From contig UQSX01000110.1 of assembly GCA_900543715.1 (NCBI GenBank), positions 1-8,177 of the forward strand: DNA of 8,177 nt, given 5' to 3'. Within the stretch, counting starts at the first letter, position 1. Every line of letters begins with the position of its first letter. The position numbers were made by a program, and so were the translations under genes. Shown in pieces: positions 1 to 6,497 of the stretch. This DNA is from an uncultured Blautia sp. (GTDB lineage Bacteria; Bacillota; Clostridia; Lachnospirales; Lachnospiraceae). The notes beneath the pieces are model-generated. The model was not told where the DNA came from. It ran no database searches and saw only the letters and a program-made list of their open reading frames with translations.

Positions 1-1060
1 AGAAGTAGTCACAGACTATGTGTCTATCGGGGATTATGTCCTTACCGGGGGAGAACTGGCGGCCTGTGTACTCATAGACGCAGTATCCAGATTTGTGCCC
101 GGTGTGCTGAGCAACGAGGAATCTTCTCAGTTTGAATCTATCCAGGACAATCTTTTGGAATACCCCCACTACACCAGACCGGAAGTATGGAAGGACAGAA
201 AGGTGCCGGAAGTGCTGCTGAAGGGAGATCATAAAAAAATCCAGTCCTGGCGTATGGAGAAGTCTCTGGAACGGACCCGGCAGAGGCGGCCGGATCTGCT
301 GGATAAAAACCGGCCGGTGACTGCAGCTATTTTCAGCCCCACGGGAGGAACCAGAAAAGCAGCGGAAGTCTTTACAGAATATCTTACTCAGAATCCCAGA
401 TATTTGGATCTGACCAGGCGAAAGCTGAGAAAAGAAAAAATAAGATTTTCTTCCAGGGAGCTTCTCATTGCGGCGGCGCCCGTCTATGGAGGACAGCTTC
501 CGGTCACAGAGGAACCTCTTTTTTCAAATCTTCAGGGGGAAGGTACCCCTTGCGTGATCATGTCGGCCTATGGAAACCGGCATTATGACGATGCGCTGGC
601 GCAGATGAAGGAGCGCCTGGAAAGCCAGGGATTTATCTGCATCGGGGCAGCTGCACCGGTTATTCCCCATATATATTCTCCGGTCCTTGGAAAAGACCGG
701 CCGGATGAAAAAGACCGGCAGATCCTCCGCAGATTTGCGGTAGAGATCAAGAAACGTCTGGAAAGGGACAGCTTTTCGTCTGTTGAAGTGCCGGGAAATG
801 CCCGGCCTGCTCCTAAACAGATGAAGCCGGTAGAAAAGTATTTTGAAAAAAATCTGTGCACCAACTGTCAGGCCTGTGTCCAGAAATGTCCTGTAAACGC
901 TATTTCTCAGGAGACTCTGGAGATCCGGGAAGACAGATGTTTAAACTGCATGCGCTGTACAAAAGTCTGTGGGGCAGGTGCCAGAGGATTTGACTGTTCC
1001 CAGGTAAGGCAGTATTTGGAGGCGAATTACAGCAATCCCAGAAAAATAGAGGTTTTTTAA
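1..1060 (+). CDS. trmD: TrmD (tRNA m1G37 methyltransferase) C-terminal part fused in frame to a flavodoxin-like and 2x[4Fe-4S] ferredoxin module; 5' partial
   Basis: The reading frame is open from base 2, so the N-terminal SAM-binding core lies outside the window. Residues here are numbered from the GTG at 20, which is an internal codon and not the start. Residues 1-94 match the TrmD C-terminal half: [13 protein letters not shown], then [12 protein letters not shown] and RRPDLL. TrmD transfers a methyl group from SAM to N1 of G37 in tRNA, which prevents frameshifting. After only about five linker residues the frame enters a flavodoxin-like fold with a phosphate-binding-loop-like FSPTGGT (105-111) and YGNRHYDD (184-191). 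Two ferredoxin motifs follow, CxxCxxCxxxCP (C280, C283, C286, C290) and CxxCxxCxxxC (C307, C310, C313, C317), enough for two [4Fe-4S] clusters. No stop codon separates the parts. An internal GTG at 317 has no convincing ribosome binding site, so a single polypeptide is the simplest reading. The redox module resembles stand-alone Clostridia flavodoxin/4Fe-4S proteins; its partner is unknown. Confidence is high for both domain identities and good for the fusion. Confidence 0.9.
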   Translation, partial: EVVTDYVSIGDYVLTGGELAACVLIDAVSRFVPGVLSNEESSQFESIQDNLLEYPHYTRPEVWKDRKVPEVLLKGDHKKIQSWRMEKSLERTRQRRPDLLDKNRPVTAAIFSPTGGTRKAAEVFTEYLTQNPRYLDLTRRKLRKEKIRFSSRELLIAAAPVYGGQLPVTEEPLFSNLQGEGTPCVIMSAYGNRHYDDALAQMKERLESQGFICIGAAAPVIPHIYSPVLGKDRPDEKDRQILRRFAVEIKKRLERDSFSSVEVPGNARPAPKQMKPVEKYFEKNLCTNCQACVQKCPVNAISQETLEIREDRCLNCMRCTKVCGAGARGFDCSQVRQYLEANYSNPRKIEVF

Positions 1061-1070
1061 CCCTTTTTAC

Positions 1071-1099
1071 TTGACAGGCTATTATCCCCATAGTATAAT
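1071..1099 (+). promoter_or_regulatory. Sigma-A-type promoter of rplS
   Basis: TTGACA (1071-1076) and TATAAT (1094-1099) are both perfect consensus hexamers with an ideal 17-base spacer. The -35 box begins only 10 bases after the trmD stop. Transcription should start near 1106, giving a leader of about 98 bases. This gives rplS its own strong promoter, as expected for a ribosomal protein needed in larger amounts than TrmD. Confidence 0.9.
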
Positions 1100-1105
1100 G
1101 ATATC

Positions 1106-1203
1106 CGTTGTGAATGGTGGGAGCAGTGTGCCCTCACCTAAAAAAGAGATGGTCCTCTGCTGCGTATTGCATTAAGAACATCCAGAGATAAAGGAGAAGA
1201 ATT
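1106..1203 (+). promoter_or_regulatory. Structured 5' leader of rplS (possible L19 autoregulatory leader)
   Basis: The leader can form a hairpin at 1116-1138. It has six pairs (1116-1121 with 1133-1138, one of them G-U), an A/C mismatch, two more pairs and an AGTGT loop. A second, smaller hairpin (1145-1148 with 1155-1158) follows. The AGCAG at 1122-1126 is complementary to CTGCT at 1157-1161, so a long-range alternative fold is possible. Putative L19 leader RNAs are known upstream of rplS in low-GC Gram-positives. Membership in that family is inferred from position and structure only. The ribosome binding site AAAGGAG (1190-1196) lies 7 bases before the ATG. Confidence 0.5.
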
Positions 1204-1551
1204 ATGAACGAAATCATCAAAAACATTGAAGCTGCTCAGCTGAAAGCAGAAGTACCTCAGTTTAACGTAGGTGACACTGTAAGAGTACACGGAAAGATCA
1301 AAGAGGGTAACCGTGAGAGAATCCAGGTATTTGAAGGTGTTGTTTTAAAGAAGCAGGGCGGAAGCAGCCGTGAAACATTTACTGTAAGAAAAAATTCTAA
1401 CGGTATCGGCGTAGAAAAAACATGGCCTCTTCATTCCCCAAATGTAGAAAAGGTAGAGGTTATCAGACGTGGTAAAGTAAGACGTGCAAAACTGAACTAC
1501 TTAAGACAGCGTGTTGGTAAAGCTGCAAAGGTAAAAGAGTTAGTAAGATAA
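1204..1551 (+). CDS. rplS: 50S ribosomal protein L19
   Basis: This 115-residue protein has the usual L19 length and conserved pattern: [26 protein letters not shown] near residues 20-45, then [19 protein letters not shown] and a C-terminal [14 protein letters not shown] segment. L19 sits at the interface of the 30S and 50S subunits and contributes to an intersubunit bridge. The start is fixed by AAAGGAG placed 7 bases upstream. Codon choice (many GTA, AAA, AGA and GGT) is more AT-rich at third positions than in the neighbouring genes, in keeping with high expression. It has its own strong promoter and ends in a strong hairpin, so it is probably made largely as a single-gene transcript, with some read-through into lepB. 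The trmD-rplS adjacency is widely conserved in bacteria. Confidence 0.98.
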   Translation: MNEIIKNIEAAQLKAEVPQFNVGDTVRVHGKIKEGNRERIQVFEGVVLKKQGGSSRETFTVRKNSNGIGVEKTWPLHSPNVEKVEVIRRGKVRRAKLNYLRQRVGKAAKVKELVR

Positions 1552-1561
1552 TATGGTGATG

Positions 1562-1608
1562 AACAGGGGGCCGCTGTGTGGAAAGCATTCAGCGGTCCCC
1601 TGTTTCTT
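1562..1608 (+). terminator. Intrinsic-terminator-like hairpin after rplS
   Basis: The arms 1562-1576 and 1590-1604 form 15 consecutive pairs, including one G-U, around a 13-base loop. The stem is GC-rich. The T-run that follows is short and interrupted (TTTCTT), so termination may be partial. That would allow reduced read-through into lepB, which has no clear promoter of its own. Confidence 0.8.
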
Positions 1609-1628
1609 AAACTCAGAAATACATGCAG

Positions 1629-1649
1629 AACGGATTTTGAAGATCCGTT
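1629..1649 (+). other. Small hairpin in the lepB leader
   Basis: AACGGAT (1629-1635) pairs perfectly with ATCCGTT (1643-1649) across a 7-base loop. It lies between the rplS terminator and the lepB start and has no strong T-run after it. It could stabilise a processed 5' end or be a relic terminator; its function is unknown. Confidence 0.45.
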
Positions 1650-1672
1650 TCATACAGAATTCGGGGGTTGGC

Positions 1673-2278
1673 ATGAAAAAGAGAAAAAAGAAAAAATTAC
1701 AGAGGATAGAATTTCAAAGAGATCTTGCCCTGGAGTTTATCAAAAGTGAAAAGGGACGCCCTGTCTTTACCTGGATATTTCAGATCGCAGTGGTTTTGGC
1801 GTTGGCCGCTGTGGTGTCCATCTTCTTTTTCCAGAGCATTGTAATGCAGGAAAGCAGTATGGAGCCGACCATAGAAACCGGGGAGAGATTCTTTGTCAAT
1901 AAACTGGTTTACAAGTTCACCAGCCCAAACCGGGGAGATATCATTGCCTTTACCAAAGACGGCAGCGATGACGCTCCGGTTCATATCAAGAGAGTGATCG
2001 GCCTGCCGGGAGAGACCATAGAGATCCGGGATGGCGTGGTGTATATCAACGGAGAGGAGTATGAAGAAGAGGGGGATCTTCCAAAGATCACTAATCCGGG
2101 ACTGGCAGAGAACGGAGTGACTTTAGAAAACGATGAATATTTTGTTCTTGGAGACAACCGGAACAACAGTGAGGACAGCCGGTTTGCGGAAGTACAGAAT
2201 GTAAATGAAAAATATATTGAAGGAAAAGTCTGGTTCTGCGTTTACCCGGCAGACAAAATAGGCTTTGTAAAACGATAA
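1673..2278 (+). CDS. lepB: Type I signal peptidase
   Basis: This membrane-anchored serine protease cleaves signal peptides from exported pre-proteins on the outer face of the cytoplasmic membrane. The 201-residue protein begins with a very basic stretch (KKRKKKK), followed by one hydrophobic segment at about residues 31-57. The catalytic serine is S62 in SSMEPT and the general-base lysine is K106 in HIKRVIGLPGE. The family box GDNRNNSEDSR lies at 160-170. The size and single transmembrane segment fit the Gram-positive SipS-type enzyme. I chose the ATG at 1673, preceded by GGGGG at 1663-1667. The frame stays open upstream to an ATG at 1553, but that extension would run through the rplS terminator hairpin and has no family resemblance. 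The gene ends in tandem TAA codons and is the first of a five-gene cluster. Confidence 0.95.
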   Translation: MKKRKKKKLQRIEFQRDLALEFIKSEKGRPVFTWIFQIAVVLALAAVVSIFFFQSIVMQESSMEPTIETGERFFVNKLVYKFTSPNRGDIIAFTKDGSDDAPVHIKRVIGLPGETIEIRDGVVYINGEEYEEEGDLPKITNPGLAENGVTLENDEYFVLGDNRNNSEDSRFAEVQNVNEKYIEGKVWFCVYPADKIGFVKR

Positions 2279-2296
2279 TAAAAAGCGAGGGCGATT

Positions 2297-3148
2297 ATGA
2301 ATTATCAATGGTATCCTGGGCACATGACCAAGGCGAAACGGATGATGGAGGAAAACATTAAGCTCATTGATCTGATCATTGAGGTGGTGGACGCAAGGAT
2401 CCCTGTGTCCAGCAGAAATCCGGATATTGATGAGCTGGGAAAAAATAAATCCAGACTTCTGCTGCTGAATAAATCAGATCTGGCAGATCCGGAGCAGAAC
2501 GAGGTCTGGAGCCGCTTTTTTCAGGAAAAGGGATTTCATGTACTGAAGCTGAATTCCAGAACCGGAAGCGGAGTGAAAGCAGTGCTGCCGCTGGTCATGG
2601 AGGCCTGTAAAGAGAAAATCGAGAGAGACAGAAGAAGAGGAATAAAAAACCGGCCTGTCCGGGCAATGGTGGTGGGGATCCCCAATGTGGGAAAATCTAC
2701 TTTTATCAATGCTTTTGCAGGAAAAGCATGCACGAAAACTGGAAACAAACCGGGAGTCACCAAAGGAAAGCAATGGATCAGGATCAATAAAAGCCTGGAG
2801 CTTCTGGACACTCCAGGCATTCTCTGGCCCAAATTTGAGGACCAGCAGGTGGGGGCCAGACTGGCCATGATCGGATCTATAAAAGATGAGATCCTGAATC
2901 TGGAAGAACTTTCTTTGGAGCTTCTGGGATATCTTTACAGAGACTATTCCGGGCTTTTAGCGGCCCGGTATGAGATAGAAGAATCCGGAGAGCCCCTGGC
3001 TATGCTGGAACAGCTTGCCGCCAACAGAAAGTGCATCCAGAAGGGCGGACAGCTGGATTACGGGAAAGCGGCAAATATTCTTCTGGAGGAATTTCGAAAT
3101 GGGAAAATCGGCCGGATCACTCTGGAGAAGCCGTTGATACAGGAGTAG
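2297..3148 (+). CDS. rbgA: Ribosome biogenesis GTPase RbgA (YlqF)
   Basis: This circularly permuted GTPase acts in late assembly of the 50S subunit. The 283-residue protein starts with the diagnostic WYPGHMTKA (5-13). The GTPase motifs come in permuted order: G4 NKSD (58-61), G5-like NSRTG (86-90), G1 GIPNVGKST (127-135) and G3 DTPG (171-174). The C-terminal part (about 250-277, GQLDYGKAANILLEEFRNGK) is the conserved RNA-binding tail of the family. Length is normal for B. subtilis-type RbgA. GAGGG at 2287-2291 sits 5 bases before the ATG, and the gap from lepB is 18 bases. Co-transcription with the ribosomal protein gene rplS and with rnhB is common in Firmicutes and fits its role. Confidence 0.96.
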   Translation: MNYQWYPGHMTKAKRMMEENIKLIDLIIEVVDARIPVSSRNPDIDELGKNKSRLLLLNKSDLADPEQNEVWSRFFQEKGFHVLKLNSRTGSGVKAVLPLVMEACKEKIERDRRRGIKNRPVRAMVVGIPNVGKSTFINAFAGKACTKTGNKPGVTKGKQWIRINKSLELLDTPGILWPKFEDQQVGARLAMIGSIKDEILNLEELSLELLGYLYRDYSGLLAARYEIEESGEPLAMLEQLAANRKCIQKGGQLDYGKAANILLEEFRNGKIGRITLEKPLIQE

Positions 3149-3153
3149 TAAAA

Positions 3154-3921
3154 ATGAAAAGCGTACAGGAAATCAGGGAAGAACTGAAAAAGGCTGCCAA
3201 AGAAGAGATTCCGGCCTTTATAAAATGCTATGGAGAGGACCAGAGAAAAGGGGTCCAAAGTCTTCTGGAACAGGCCAAAAAGCGTCTGGAAAAGCTGGAG
3301 GCCGAAAGAGCACGTCTGGAGAGGATGAGAGAGTACGAGCATGAGTACGAGCACCTGGGATATGTCTGCGGCATTGATGAGGCAGGAAGAGGGCCCTTTG
3401 CAGGCCCGGTGGTAGCCGGGGCCGTGATCCTTCCAAAGGACTGTGAGATCCAGGGGCTCAATGACTCGAAACAGCTTTCTGAGAAAAGAAGAGAAGAACT
3501 CTATGAAGAAATCCTGGATAAAGCCATTGCTGCGGAGACAGGCTTTGCCAGTCCGGCCAGGATCGATGAGATCAACATTCTCCAGGCCACCTATGAGGCC
3601 ATGAGAGAAGCCATAGGAAAGCTTTCCGTCAGGCCGCAGATCCTTTTAAACGATGCGGTGACTATACCGGGAACAGAAATTCCCCAGGTGCCCATTATTA
3701 AGGGAGACAGCAAAAGCGTATCGATCGCCGCTGCCAGTATCGTGGCAAAAGTTACCAGGGACAGACTTATGCGGGAATATGATAAAATCCTGCCCCAGTA
3801 TGGATTTGCTTCTCATAAAGGATATGGATCCAGGGAACATATTGAAGCCCTGAAAAAATACGGACCGTCTCCGATACATAGAAAGACCTTTATAAGGAAT
3901 GTTTTTGAGGAACAGTCATGA
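3154..3921 (+). CDS. rnhB: Ribonuclease HII
   Basis: RNase HII cuts the RNA strand of RNA:DNA hybrids and removes single misincorporated ribonucleotides from DNA. The 255-residue protein has an N-terminal, partly helical extension of about 68 residues, typical of the Firmicutes form, followed by the catalytic domain. The acidic active-site residues are D75 and E76 (in IDEAGRG), D167 (in LLND) and D185 (in KGDSKS). The 18-residue step between the last two equals that in E. coli RnhB. GASHKGYGS-like and SIVAKVTRDR motifs are also present. The start is the ATG at 3154, 8 bases after AGGAG (3141-3145), which overlaps the end of rbgA. An in-frame upstream ATG at 3031 would lie deep inside rbgA. 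The stop overlaps the yraN start as ATGA, suggesting translational coupling. Confidence 0.96.
   Translation: MKSVQEIREELKKAAKEEIPAFIKCYGEDQRKGVQSLLEQAKKRLEKLEAERARLERMREYEHEYEHLGYVCGIDEAGRGPFAGPVVAGAVILPKDCEIQGLNDSKQLSEKRREELYEEILDKAIAAETGFASPARIDEINILQATYEAMREAIGKLSVRPQILLNDAVTIPGTEIPQVPIIKGDSKSVSIAAASIVAKVTRDRLMREYDKILPQYGFASHKGYGSREHIEALKKYGPSPIHRKTFIRNVFEEQS
3331..3354 (+). repeat. 12-bp tandem duplication inside rnhB
   Basis: GAGTACGAGCAT is followed directly by GAGTACGAGCAC, differing only in the last base. It encodes EYEHEYEH (residues 60-67), just before the catalytic domain begins. It keeps the frame and lies in the extension between domains. Confidence 0.85.
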
Positions 3922-4295
3922 GCGCCGGAAAAAAGGGCGAGGATTCTGCAAAGAAAACTGGGATCCGCTATGAGCAGACAGCGGCGGATTTTCTCCAGAC
4001 CCAGGGATTTAAGATCCTGGAGCGGAATTTCCGCTGTCCGGCCGGGGAGATCGATGTAATCGCCCAAGAGGGGGAGTATCTTTGCTTTCTGGAAGTGAAA
4101 TTCAGAAAGGAAGAAAACAGGGGAACGCCTCAGGAGGCTGTGGACAAAAAGAAGCAGCGGAGGATCTCAAAGGCGGCCCTTTATTATCTTATGAAAAAGG
4201 GGCTGGCGGATACCACGCCCTGCAGGTTCGATGTGGTGGCGATCCGGCCGGAGAAGATCACATTGATAAAAAACGCATTTCCATTTAAGAGGTGA
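3918..4295 (+). CDS. yraN: YraN family protein (UPF0102), endonuclease-like
   Basis: This 125-residue protein has normal family length. The UPF0102 signature is clear: ERNFRCPAGEIDVIA (35-49) and FLEVKFR (57-63). Together these give the PD-(D/E)xK nuclease pattern with D46, E59 and K61. The family has a restriction-endonuclease-like (Holliday-junction-resolvase-like) fold, but I know of no firmly settled cellular role. Some homologues have been proposed to act in DNA processing or repair. The start codon overlaps the rnhB stop by four bases (ATGA), with GAGGAA at 3907-3912 as ribosome binding site, so the two are probably translationally coupled. The pairing of rnhB and yraN is conserved in many Firmicutes and suggests a shared nucleic-acid maintenance function, which is inference from context. 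Confidence 0.92.
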   Translation: MSAGKKGEDSAKKTGIRYEQTAADFLQTQGFKILERNFRCPAGEIDVIAQEGEYLCFLEVKFRKEENRGTPQEAVDKKKQRRISKAALYYLMKKGLADTTPCRFDVVAIRPEKITLIKNAFPFKR

Positions 4296-4299
4296 GACT

Positions 4300-5163
4300 A
4301 TGTATATCAAATGGGACAAAGATACAGAAGAACATATGCAGGTCATGGAAAAGGAGGGAGTAGTCTATCTGGCCTACCCTGCCTTTAAAAAATTTCCGCA
4401 GTTCTGCCATGGCTTTTCCACCAGGTTCGGCGGAGTGAGCCAGGGGATCTACAGCACTATGAACCTGAGCTTCCAGCGGGGAGACAGGGAAGAGAATGTG
4501 GCAGAAAATTACAGCCGTATTGCCCGGGCCATCGGTTTTGACCTGGCAAGAACTGTCTGTTCACAGCAGACCCATACCACCAATATCCGCAGGGTAAAAA
4601 AAGAGGACGGAGGCAAAGGGATCTTAAAGCCCCTGGATTATCGGGACATCGACGGCCTGATCACAGATATTCCGGGCATGACTTTAGCCACATCTTTTGC
4701 AGATTGTGTACCTCTGTTCTTTCTGGATCCAGCTCATAACGCCATAGGGCTGGCCCATTCCGGGTGGAGAGGAACTGCTGCCAGAATGGGAGCTCATATG
4801 ATCCAGGCCATGAAGGAGACCTTTGGCTCTGACCCCTCCCAGATGTATGCGGCTATCGGCCCGTCTATCTGCCAGGACTGTTATGAAGTAAGCCAGGACG
4901 TGGCGGAAATTTTTTATGAAGAGTTTCCTTCTTATAAAGAGGAGAAAAGCCTGCTTTACAGAAAAGAAAATGGAAAGTACCAGTTAAATCTCTGGAGAGC
5001 GAATGAAATCGTCCTTCAGGAGGCCGGAATTTTACCGGAGAAGCTTTCTTTTCCAGGAATCTGCACCTGCTGTAATCCCAATCTGCTGTTTTCGCACAGA
5101 GCCAGTCAGGGAAAAAGAGGAAACTTGTCGGCTTTTCTGGGAATCCGTCCGTCAATAGAATAG
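4300..5163 (+). CDS. pgeF: YfiH/YlmD family protein: laccase-domain purine nucleoside phosphorylase / peptidoglycan editing factor
   Basis: Family members were once called polyphenol oxidase or multicopper oxidase. Later work reports purine nucleoside phosphorylase/adenosine deaminase activity for homologues, and a role in peptidoglycan precursor editing for E. coli PgeF. The active-site set is intact: H92 in QQTH, C136 in FADCVPLFF and H153 in LAHSGWRGT, which bind a metal and the substrate. GFSTRFGGVS (38-47), AAIGPSI (184-190), CYEV (194-197) and a C-terminal CTCCNPNLLFSHR (255-267) are also family marks. At 287 residues it is slightly longer than many homologues because of an N-terminal lead-in before residue 30. 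The ribosome binding site GAGGTG (4289-4294) overlaps the yraN stop, 5 bases from the ATG. It is the last gene of the cluster. No clear terminator follows. Confidence 0.93.
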   Translation: MYIKWDKDTEEHMQVMEKEGVVYLAYPAFKKFPQFCHGFSTRFGGVSQGIYSTMNLSFQRGDREENVAENYSRIARAIGFDLARTVCSQQTHTTNIRRVKKEDGGKGILKPLDYRDIDGLITDIPGMTLATSFADCVPLFFLDPAHNAIGLAHSGWRGTAARMGAHMIQAMKETFGSDPSQMYAAIGPSICQDCYEVSQDVAEIFYEEFPSYKEEKSLLYRKENGKYQLNLWRANEIVLQEAGILPEKLSFPGICTCCNPNLLFSHRASQGKRGNLSAFLGIRPSIE

Positions 5164-5173
5164 TTGCATAAAG

Positions 5174-5212
5174 TTTACAAAGAGTCCAGAGTAATATTAC
5201 ATAAATATTACA
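5174..5212 (-). promoter_or_regulatory. Putative WalR (YycF) response-regulator site
   Basis: Read on the minus strand, 5212-5196 is TGTAAT-ATTTA-TGTAAT, an exact match to the B. subtilis WalR consensus TGTWAH-N5-TGTWAH. A further half-site, TGTAAA on the minus strand, lies at 5174-5179, exactly two 11-base steps from the nearer repeat. The box is centred about 61 bases upstream of the expected transcription start of the following gene, a position suited to activation. WalR governs cell-wall hydrolase genes in Firmicutes, and the gene downstream encodes such a protein. The assignment is by pattern and context, not experiment. Confidence 0.65.
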
Positions 5213-5249
5213 AAAAGATGAAAAACCACTGTTCATTTTACAGATTCTA

Positions 5250-5258
5250 TGTTATAAT
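5250..5258 (+). promoter_or_regulatory. Extended -10 promoter of the 3D-domain gene
   Basis: TATAAT at 5253-5258 is preceded by TG at 5250-5251, giving an extended -10 element. No good -35 box lies at the right distance (TGTTCA at 5230-5235 matches poorly). A promoter with a strong -10 and a weak -35 is the type that typically needs an activator, in agreement with the WalR-like site upstream. Confidence 0.75.
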
Positions 5259-5288
5259 CTTAGACGTTAGTGAAAAGGAGCTTTGGTT

Positions 5289-6488
5289 ATGAAGAACAAA
5301 ACAACTACAAGCCTGCTTATGGGGCTGTTGGCAGTGAGTCTGGCTGCAACTCCCTGTTACGCTTCCACTCAGCAGAAAATTACAGACACAAAGAATGCGC
5401 AGCAGGAAAATCAGCAGAAATTGGACAGCGCTCAAAGCCGGATCGACAGTCTGGAAGCCAAGAAAGACGATCTGGAAGGGTACTTGCAGGAGTTGAATCA
5501 ACAGCTGGGCGACTTAGAGGAAAATCTCCAGGAGATTCAGACAAAATCGGACGAGACCCAAAAAAAGCTGGAAAAGCTGGAAAAAGAACTGGAAGCCGCG
5601 AAAGAGAAGGAAGCGCAGCAGTACAGCGATATGAAACTCCGTATCCAGTATATGTATGAAAATGCGGAAAACTCTTATGTTGTCATGCTTCTGGAATCCA
5701 AATCCATCTCTGAGTTTCTGAGTCAGGCAGAAAACATGTCTCAGATTACAAGCTATGACAGAGATATGCTGGAAGAGTATAAGAAGACGACTGAAGAGAT
5801 ACAGGAAAAAGAGGCCAGTATCCAGGAGGAACAGCAGGAACTGGAAGCCTTAAAGCAGGAAAGCCTGGATAAGCAGGATGAAATCTATGAGGTGGTAAAG
5901 ACTACCAATCTCCAGATCCAGGATTATGAAGGACAGATTTCCCAGGAAGAGGGAAATGCAGAAAAATTAATGGCTCAGATAGAAAGCCAGAAAGACACCA
6001 TTAACTCCCTGATCAAACAGCAGAAAGATGAGGAAGCTGCACAGATCCAGGCTCAGCGCCAGGCAGAAGCCGCAGCGGCAGCAGATGATCAGCAGCAGAC
6101 ATCTTCAGGATCTTCAGGGAACAGTCAGAACAGCGGACAGACAGGATCAACAGGCTCTCAGCCTTCTTCCGGAGGCCAGGAGACAAGCTCAGGCAGCAGC
6201 AGTACCGGCAATACATATCTGGGAAGATTCCGCCTGACAGCTTATTGTCCATGTGCGAAATGCTGCGGAAAGGCAGACGGGATTACTGCCAGCGGTACCA
6301 AAGCTACGGCAGGACGTACAGTTGCCATGGGCGGCGTACCTCTTGGAACAAAGCTGATGATCAACGGAACCGTTTATACTGTGGAAGACAGAGGAACCTC
6401 ATACGGACATGTGGATATTTTCTTTAATACCCATGCAGAAGCTCTTCAGTTTGGAAGCAGCTATGCTGATGTATATCAGGTAAATTAA
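5289..6488 (+). CDS. Secreted coiled-coil protein with C-terminal 3D domain, probable peptidoglycan hydrolase
   Basis: The 399-residue protein begins with a signal peptide: MKNK, a hydrophobic core at about 8-21 and a likely cut after CYA (residue 25). Residues about 28-250 are heptad-rich, charged coiled coil. Within it, 115-188 (MKLRIQYMYENAENSYVVML onward) resembles the hairpin region of PcsB/CwlO-type hydrolases, which contact FtsX. A low-complexity Q/A then S/G/T/Q linker (about 250-308) leads to a 3D domain (309-399) with a cysteine cluster YCPCAKCC (319-326). Of the three aspartates that name the domain, those in VEDRG (D367) and HVDIFF (D376) are present; the usual AVDP site reads AMGG (346-349). 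3D domains are related to the lytic transglycosylase MltA and occur in YocH. AAAAGGAG (5273-5280) is 8 bases from the ATG. An in-frame TTG at 5283 is too close to that site. Substrate specificity cannot be told from sequence. Confidence 0.88.
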   Translation: MKNKTTTSLLMGLLAVSLAATPCYASTQQKITDTKNAQQENQQKLDSAQSRIDSLEAKKDDLEGYLQELNQQLGDLEENLQEIQTKSDETQKKLEKLEKELEAAKEKEAQQYSDMKLRIQYMYENAENSYVVMLLESKSISEFLSQAENMSQITSYDRDMLEEYKKTTEEIQEKEASIQEEQQELEALKQESLDKQDEIYEVVKTTNLQIQDYEGQISQEEGNAEKLMAQIESQKDTINSLIKQQKDEEAAQIQAQRQAEAAAAADDQQQTSSGSSGNSQNSGQTGSTGSQPSSGGQETSSGSSSTGNTYLGRFRLTAYCPCAKCCGKADGITASGTKATAGRTVAMGGVPLGTKLMINGTVYTVEDRGTSYGHVDIFFNTHAEALQFGSSYADVYQVN

Positions 6489-6497
6489 AACTTCATA

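Noticed and set aside
583..864. 93-residue minus-strand frame opposite the flavodoxin module
   Set aside because: Shadow frame with cysteine/arginine/serine-rich low-quality composition and no ribosome binding site.
1051..1068. Possible terminator at the trmD end (GGTT-T4-AACC followed by a T-run)
   Set aside because: Only four pairs with half of them A-T, and it overlaps the stop codon; too weak to call.
1553..1672. 40-residue N-terminal extension of lepB from the ATG at 1553
   Set aside because: It runs through the rplS terminator hairpin, starts 2 bases after the rplS stop with no good ribosome binding site, and adds a sequence unlike signal peptidases.
3031..3153. Upstream ATG for rnhB at 3031
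   Set aside because: It lies inside rbgA, lacks a ribosome binding site, and the ATG at 3154 has AGGAG at 8 bases and gives the normal family length.
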